From a virus, in IMG/VR virus record IMGVR_UViG_3300044639_001363, positions 1 through 39,474 of that record: 39,474 nt of DNA; one strand, written 5' to 3'. Under the pieces are notes generated by a model that saw only the letters and a list, made by a program, of their open reading frames with translations, made no database searches and was not told the origin of the DNA. Position numbers and translations under genes: made by a program. How positions within the stretch are numbered: the stretch's first letter is position 1; the number at the start of each line of letters is the position of its first letter. This document shows, in pieces, positions 35,369 to 39,474 of the stretch.

Positions 35369-35835
35369 GACGTAGATTTCAAGAACTTCTCACCGAAGAA
35401 ATGAAAATCAATAAAGATATTTTTCTTCTTGTTGGAGATGTTGGATATAAAGTATTTGATCATCTAAGAGATGAATTTCCAGAACGGGTAATTAACCCTG
35501 GTGCCGCTGAGCAGTTGATGATTGGTATGGGAGTTGGCCTTGCTTTAGATGGAAAGATTCCCGTTTGTTATTCTATTACTCCTTTTGTTTTGTATCGTCC
35601 CTTTGAGTTTATTAGGAACTATTTGCACCACGAGCAAATTCCTGTTAAACTAGTAGGTAGTGGTCGTGATGATGACTATGGACCTTGTGGGTTTTCTCAC
35701 TATGCGTGTGAAGACACTAAAGTGTTAGAAGCACTTCCAAATATTGAAGTGTTTCGCCCACAATCACCAGAAGAAGTTGATATTAAACAATTTTTGTATT
35801 CGGGCAAACCATCATACATTAACTTAAAACGATGA
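35365..35835 (+). CDS. Split transketolase, pyrimidine-binding half
   Basis: This 156-aa protein matches the transketolase PYR domain: FLLVGDVGYKVFDHLRDEFP, then NPGAAEQLMIGMGVGLAL (about 45-62), with the glutamate that activates the TPP pyrimidine ring. ITPFVLYRPFEFIRN and KLVGSGRDDDYGPCGFSHYA follow. The usual third (C-terminal) transketolase domain is missing. With the upstream half it should make a minimal TPP enzyme acting on sugars or alpha-keto acids. It overlaps genes on both sides. Confidence 0.85.
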   Translation: MRRRFQELLTEEMKINKDIFLLVGDVGYKVFDHLRDEFPERVINPGAAEQLMIGMGVGLALDGKIPVCYSITPFVLYRPFEFIRNYLHHEQIPVKLVGSGRDDDYGPCGFSHYACEDTKVLEALPNIEVFRPQSPEEVDIKQFLYSGKPSYINLKR

Positions 35836-36653
35836 AAATTTTATTCACCGGCAGCCGCGGTAATCTTGGTAAAGAACTTATTCCTCTTCTTGAGGAGGAT
35901 CATTTAGTTCATTATTGTGATATTGATTATGCTAATTTTGATTGTGTAAATTCTTTCTTTCGTAATAGGGAGATTGATTTTATAATTCACGCAGCTATTC
36001 GTGGTGGTCGTCGTGTTCGTGCCGATATTGCAGATGATTTTTACAACAATACAATGATGTTTGAGTGCCTAGCATCTCAAAATGTTCCAATGATTAATCT
36101 ATGTAGTGGCGCTGCATATGGTAGAAATGATGATATTATGTCTGCATCGGAGAGAGACTTTGGAAAAAGAATTCCAGAAGATTATTATGGATTTTCGAAG
36201 TATTTGATTACTCATAGAACACATCAATTAAAACACGTATACAACCTGAGATTTTTTAATGTCTTTGGTAAGCAGTCGCCAAAAGATATGTTCACCACTG
36301 CCAACATTCTCAATTACATTAATAAGAGAGAGATTGTTATCTTTAAAGATAAATTTATGGATTTTTTTGGTATTCTTGATGCCAAAAAAGTTATCGATCT
36401 TTATCTCAGCGGCAAAAAAAATCTTCCACAAGAACTTAATCTTGTTTATCCAGAAACAACTAAACTCTCTGAAGTTGCAGAAATGATCAATAATCTTTCT
36501 GATTATAAAGTTCCTATTGACATTCTTGAATGTGGATTTGATAAGTCTTATTGTGGTAGTAGTGAGTATCTTTATGATCTTGGAATTCAGTTTAATGGAC
36601 TAAAAAAATCACTTCAATATTGCTATGATAGTTTTGTAAAAAATGCCAAATAA
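35832..36653 (+). CDS. SDR-type NAD(P)-dependent sugar epimerase/reductase
   Basis: This 273-aa protein has GSRGNLG (7-13) for the cofactor, HAAIRGG, a catalytic serine region LCSGAAYG and YYGFSKY (Y-x-x-x-K). It then reads LRFFNVFGKQSP. This fits the extended SDR group containing RmlD and GDP-fucose synthase. Length is slightly short. It follows the split transketolase with a 4-base overlap and overlaps the next gene by 11, so it may reduce or epimerise the transketolase product; that is inference. Confidence 0.85.
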   Translation: MKILFTGSRGNLGKELIPLLEEDHLVHYCDIDYANFDCVNSFFRNREIDFIIHAAIRGGRRVRADIADDFYNNTMMFECLASQNVPMINLCSGAAYGRNDDIMSASERDFGKRIPEDYYGFSKYLITHRTHQLKHVYNLRFFNVFGKQSPKDMFTTANILNYINKREIVIFKDKFMDFFGILDAKKVIDLYLSGKKNLPQELNLVYPETTKLSEVAEMINNLSDYKVPIDILECGFDKSYCGSSEYLYDLGIQFNGLKKSLQYCYDSFVKNAK

Positions 36654-37371
36654 AGTTTGTTTAATATATCAACCTCTGGGGTTGGGAGATATACTCTGGG
36701 TTCAACAAATTATTGACACTATTATTTCTGATGGATATATTGTTTATTATCCAGTGGGAAATATCTACTATGACATAGTATCTTCTTATATCAAGAAAAA
36801 AAATTTAATTTGGATAAAAGAAACCGATGATTTTCCTTTAAAGCAGTATTATGGGCAAATTAATTTTCATCAAACTGAAAATGAACTATATGTCCCGTTG
36901 AGTTATGCAGATAGGTACGTTCCGAACGCATCTGTAATGATTTCAAAATACTACTTTCTTTCTGTTCCAATTGGTGATTATCGTAAGCATTTTTCAATTA
37001 GGAGAAACTATGAGAGAGAAAATAATCTGGCTCAAAAATATGGATTGATTGATGATTATATTTTAATAAATCCATCTTTTGGCACAGAGTCACAGCAAAG
37101 AGATATTGTAATTGAAACTAATTCAAAAGTTCACTATATGAATATTCAACAGGATCGTGATAATGAATTTCATATTTTTGACTGGATTATGGTACTTGAA
37201 AATGCAAAAGAAATTCATACAGTCGAAACATCTTTATGCTATTTGATAGATAAGTATTGCAAAAATACTAAGTTGCATATGTATGAAAAAAGAACTTCTT
37301 CTCAACCTAATACATATTATAACAATGTAAATTTAGTTTACCGCAATTCAAATTGGATTTATGAAAATTGA
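36643..37371 (+). CDS. Putative GT-B-type glycosyltransferase (GT9-like)
   Basis: This 242-aa protein opens NKVCLIYQPLGLGDILWVQQ (2-21), matching the 'G-x-G-D-x-l' loop of ADP-heptose-type transferases. It continues with YILINPSFGTESQQRD and ends its second domain with WIMVLENAKEIHTVETSLCY. Related proteins in other clusters are annotated as glycosyltransferases or hypothetical. It overlaps genes on both sides. The donor is unknown. Confidence 0.6.
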   Translation: MPNKVCLIYQPLGLGDILWVQQIIDTIISDGYIVYYPVGNIYYDIVSSYIKKKNLIWIKETDDFPLKQYYGQINFHQTENELYVPLSYADRYVPNASVMISKYYFLSVPIGDYRKHFSIRRNYERENNLAQKYGLIDDYILINPSFGTESQQRDIVIETNSKVHYMNIQQDRDNEFHIFDWIMVLENAKEIHTVETSLCYLIDKYCKNTKLHMYEKRTSSQPNTYYNNVNLVYRNSNWIYEN

Positions 37372-37732
37372 AGTATCGATTGGCGAAATAGTTGATAAGT
37401 TTACTATTCTAGAAATAAAAGAAGAAAACTGTTTTGATTCAGATAAATTAAAAAATATTCAAAAAGAATTAACTTACTTGAAAACCATTGTAAGTGATTT
37501 AGATGTTCCTAATGAACTAGTAGATAGTCTTCGGTTGGTAAATAGAGAACTGTGGAACATTGAGGATGATATCCGAGTTTGTGAAAGCAAGTGGAAATTT
37601 GATGATGATTTTATTCAACTTGCAAGATCAGTTTATTATACAAATGATAAAAGATTTCAAATAAAAAACGAAATTAATTCTCTTATGGGAAGTAATTTTA
37701 AAGAAGAAAAAATACTCCCAAAATATATTTGA
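37361..37732 (+). CDS. DUF6165-family protein
   Basis: This 123-aa protein opens MKIEVSIGEIVDKFTILEIK and continues with NRELWNIEDDIRVCESK, then FIQLARSVYYTNDKRFQIKN. I recognise this as the DUF6165 pattern. Members occur next to glycosyltransferases in surface-polysaccharide clusters; no activity is known. The protein is helical and cytosolic. It overlaps the upstream gene by 11 bases. Confidence 0.82.
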   Translation: MKIEVSIGEIVDKFTILEIKEENCFDSDKLKNIQKELTYLKTIVSDLDVPNELVDSLRLVNRELWNIEDDIRVCESKWKFDDDFIQLARSVYYTNDKRFQIKNEINSLMGSNFKEEKILPKYI

Positions 37733-37733
37733 T

Positions 37734-39287
37734 ATGAAAGTAGTCGTTCCAATGTCAGGAATGAGCAGTAGATTTTCTTCTGCTGGATATAAAATTCCAA
37801 AATATTTGATTGAGGTTGATGGAAAACCTGTCATTGAGCACATTGTAAATCTGTATCCTAAAGATACTGAATTCGCTTTCATTCTTAATGAAGAACACTA
37901 TAAAAGTACTGATATTGTTGATTTGTTGCAATCAATCACCAACACTCCTTTAATAGTTGTTATTCCCCCCCACAAGAAGGGTCCAGTATATAGTGTTTTT
38001 GAAGAAAATTGGATAATCGATGATGAAGAACAAGTCATCATTAACTACTGCGACTTTTCAATGCATTGGAACTATGATAACTTTGAACAATTTGTAAATG
38101 AAATGGATTGTGAAGGGTGTGTAGTTTGTTACACCGGCTTCCACCCCCATATGCTTGGGAGTGACAACTACGCATTTTGTAAAACCGATGAAGTCAATAG
38201 AATCTTAGAAGTTCGTGAGAAGCAACCATTTACAGATAATAAGATGTCTGAGTTTGCTTCTACGGGAACATATTATTTTAAAAAAGGAAAATATATTAAA
38301 AAATATTTTAAGCAATTGATGGATGAAGATATCAACATCAATGGTGAGTACTATGTAAGTCTGATTTATAACTTACTTGTTCGTGATGAACTTACAAGTC
38401 TTGTTTACGAAGTTCCTCATATGCTTCAATGGGGAACTCCATTTGATCTTAATGTTTATAATAGTTGGTCAAATTATTATCGTAAAGCACTAGACGGTCA
38501 GAAAGAAGTTAGACTAGAAAACTGCACTCTTGCTCTTCCTATGGCAGGTGCTGGGAGTCGTTTCTCAAAAGAAGGATATGAAAAACCAAAACCATTCATT
38601 CAAGTCAATGGTAAAGATATGGTAGATCAGGCAGTTCGCTGTCTACCAAAAACTGATGATGTCATTTATGCTTGCTTAAAAGGTCATCAATCTCCTGGTC
38701 AAAATACTGTTTGGATTGATGATGTTCTTGAAGGTCAGGCGTGTACGACAGAAAGAATTGTCAATTTGATCGATCCAGATTCTTCTATTTTAATTTCTGC
38801 TTGTGATAATGGAGTATTCTATGATGCTGATAAGTTTTTAGATTTGGTAAATGATGAAGAAAATGATATAATTGTATGGACATATAGAAATAACTATACG
38901 AGTCATTTGCAACCAGAAGCATATTCTTGGGTTAAATGTGATGAGGATGGGAATGTAAGTCGTGTTGATATTAAAAAATTTACTGGAACTGATCCTGTAA
39001 ACGAGTTTGCCATTACTGGAACTATGTTTTTCAGATCAAAAGAAATCTTTAACCTTTCTCTTGAATCTCTCTACAAGAATAATAATAGAACTAATGGTGA
39101 GTTTTATGTTGATAGTATGCTTAACGAGGCAATAGAGTTGGGATACAAAGTGAAGAACTTTGAGATAGAGAATTATATTTGTTGGGGAACTCCAAACGAT
39201 TTAAAAACATACGAATATTGGCAAAGATTTTTTAATAAAGTTGATTGGCATCCTTATGAATATTCAAAAGACTATTTTACCAATTGA
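37734..39287 (+). CDS. Tandem-duplicated sugar nucleotidyltransferase
   Basis: This 517-aa protein has two similar halves, each opening with a nucleotidyltransferase P-loop: PMSGMSSRF (from residue 6) and PMAGAGSRF (from 269). Each is followed by K-x-P-K-x-x-I-x-V-x-G-K. Each half also has an FA(S/I)TGTYYF/MFF block, NGEFYV/NGEYYV, and ends with a WGTP segment. Such enzymes activate sugar-1-phosphates with an NTP. The first half has lost glycines in its loop (GMSSRF), so it may be the weaker or regulatory copy. Its 3' end overlaps the next gene by 32 bases. Confidence 0.85.
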   Translation: MKVVVPMSGMSSRFSSAGYKIPKYLIEVDGKPVIEHIVNLYPKDTEFAFILNEEHYKSTDIVDLLQSITNTPLIVVIPPHKKGPVYSVFEENWIIDDEEQVIINYCDFSMHWNYDNFEQFVNEMDCEGCVVCYTGFHPHMLGSDNYAFCKTDEVNRILEVREKQPFTDNKMSEFASTGTYYFKKGKYIKKYFKQLMDEDININGEYYVSLIYNLLVRDELTSLVYEVPHMLQWGTPFDLNVYNSWSNYYRKALDGQKEVRLENCTLALPMAGAGSRFSKEGYEKPKPFIQVNGKDMVDQAVRCLPKTDDVIYACLKGHQSPGQNTVWIDDVLEGQACTTERIVNLIDPDSSILISACDNGVFYDADKFLDLVNDEENDIIVWTYRNNYTSHLQPEAYSWVKCDEDGNVSRVDIKKFTGTDPVNEFAITGTMFFRSKEIFNLSLESLYKNNNRTNGEFYVDSMLNEAIELGYKVKNFEIENYICWGTPNDLKTYEYWQRFFNKVDWHPYEYSKDYFTN

Positions 39288-39474
39288 ATATTGGAATTCT
39301 GGAAGAACAAGAATCATTAAGGAGAAAGATGAAAATGGTAGAGACATAGAAGTCGCATATTTCTTTTCTTGCCAATTTGTAGGTCTTTCTAAGCATTATC
39401 CTCAACCACTAATCTATTCGCATCAAACTCAGAGACTGACTCTTCCAACCAAAGAAATGTTTATGTCTCTTGGT
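39256..39474 (+). CDS. Unidentified glycan-module protein (3' truncated)
   Basis: An ATG at 39256 opens a frame, MNIQKTILPIEYWNSGRTRI..., that stays open to the window end (73 codons). It overlaps the nucleotidyltransferase gene by 32 bases. The fragment has strands and aromatic residues but no motif I recognise. By position it belongs to the glycan operon. Confidence 0.6.
   Translation, partial: MNIQKTILPIEYWNSGRTRIIKEKDENGRDIEVAYFFSCQFVGLSKHYPQPLIYSHQTQRLTLPTKEMFMSLG

Noticed and set aside
34751-35835. Host-metabolism transketolase as a photosynthesis-type auxiliary gene
   Set aside because: The halves are split, lack the third domain and sit in the glycan operon, with no Calvin-cycle or photosystem gene nearby.
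1-39474. CRISPR array, insertion sequence, integrase or attachment site
   Set aside because: No spaced direct repeats, transposase or integrase was seen; the only sizeable repeat is the in-gene duplication at 15402-15654.

Overview
This window looks like a contiguous piece of a T4-like myovirus genome, most likely a marine cyanophage infecting Synechococcus or Prochlorococcus. Every supported gene is on the + strand, packed with ATGA-type start/stop overlaps. The replication order gp45-gp44-gp62-regA-gp43-uvsX-gp41 is T4-like. hsp20, mazG, the repetitive lysine/acid-rich late proteins and the 'MALWGNND' virion protein are typical of cyanomyoviruses. No photosynthesis genes (psbA, hli, petE) lie inside the window. 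The assignment rests on recognised protein families and gene order read by eye; no database search was run.

Layout. (1) 1-11537: DNA replication and recombination (sliding clamp, clamp loader, RegA, polymerase, UvsX, DnaB-type helicase), interleaved with a DruA/DUF4338-like gene, hsp20, two overlapping paralogous small genes, a 2OG-Fe(II) oxygenase and MazG. (2) 11536-18865: a late-expressed block in which most genes follow a T4-type late promoter (TATAAATA / CTAAATA). It encodes probable virion or head-internal proteins: a PD-(D/E)XK-like protein, a nucleotidyltransferase with a T4-like capsid-targeting N-terminus, a 636-aa repeat protein, small membrane proteins and a virion structural protein. 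(3) 18901-24116: primase gp61, class I ribonucleotide reductase NrdA/NrdB, a GIY-YIG-like protein and small genes. (4) 24193-25365: a lysis-like pair (exported tail-lysozyme-type hydrolase plus a membrane-anchored protein). (5) 25336-29052: an accessory and tRNA region with nine tRNAs, one tRNA-like element, a phage Dps, an orphan Phd/YefM-like antitoxin and several tiny ORFs, driven by many consensus sigma70 promoters. A tenth tRNA, tRNA-Ala, lies apart at 12585. (6) 29079-39474: a surface-glycan module that runs off the end. It has a GDP-mannose 3,5-epimerase, a GT10 fucosyltransferase-like enzyme, other glycosyltransferases, two FkbM-type and one other methyltransferase, a split transketolase, an SDR, a DUF6165 protein and a tandem-duplicated sugar nucleotidyltransferase. 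It appears richer in A+T than the replication genes.

How it works together. Host-type promoters (TTGACA-N16..18-TATAAT) would drive early genes and tRNAs; late promoters would drive virion cargo and lysis. Several early promoters have their -35 hexamer built into a hairpin, in three cases an intrinsic terminator, so one ~35-50 bp element would end one transcript and start the next. The glycan module reads as a pathway making and transferring a modified, methylated sugar, possibly starting from GDP-L-galactose; its target (virion, host surface or other) cannot be seen here.
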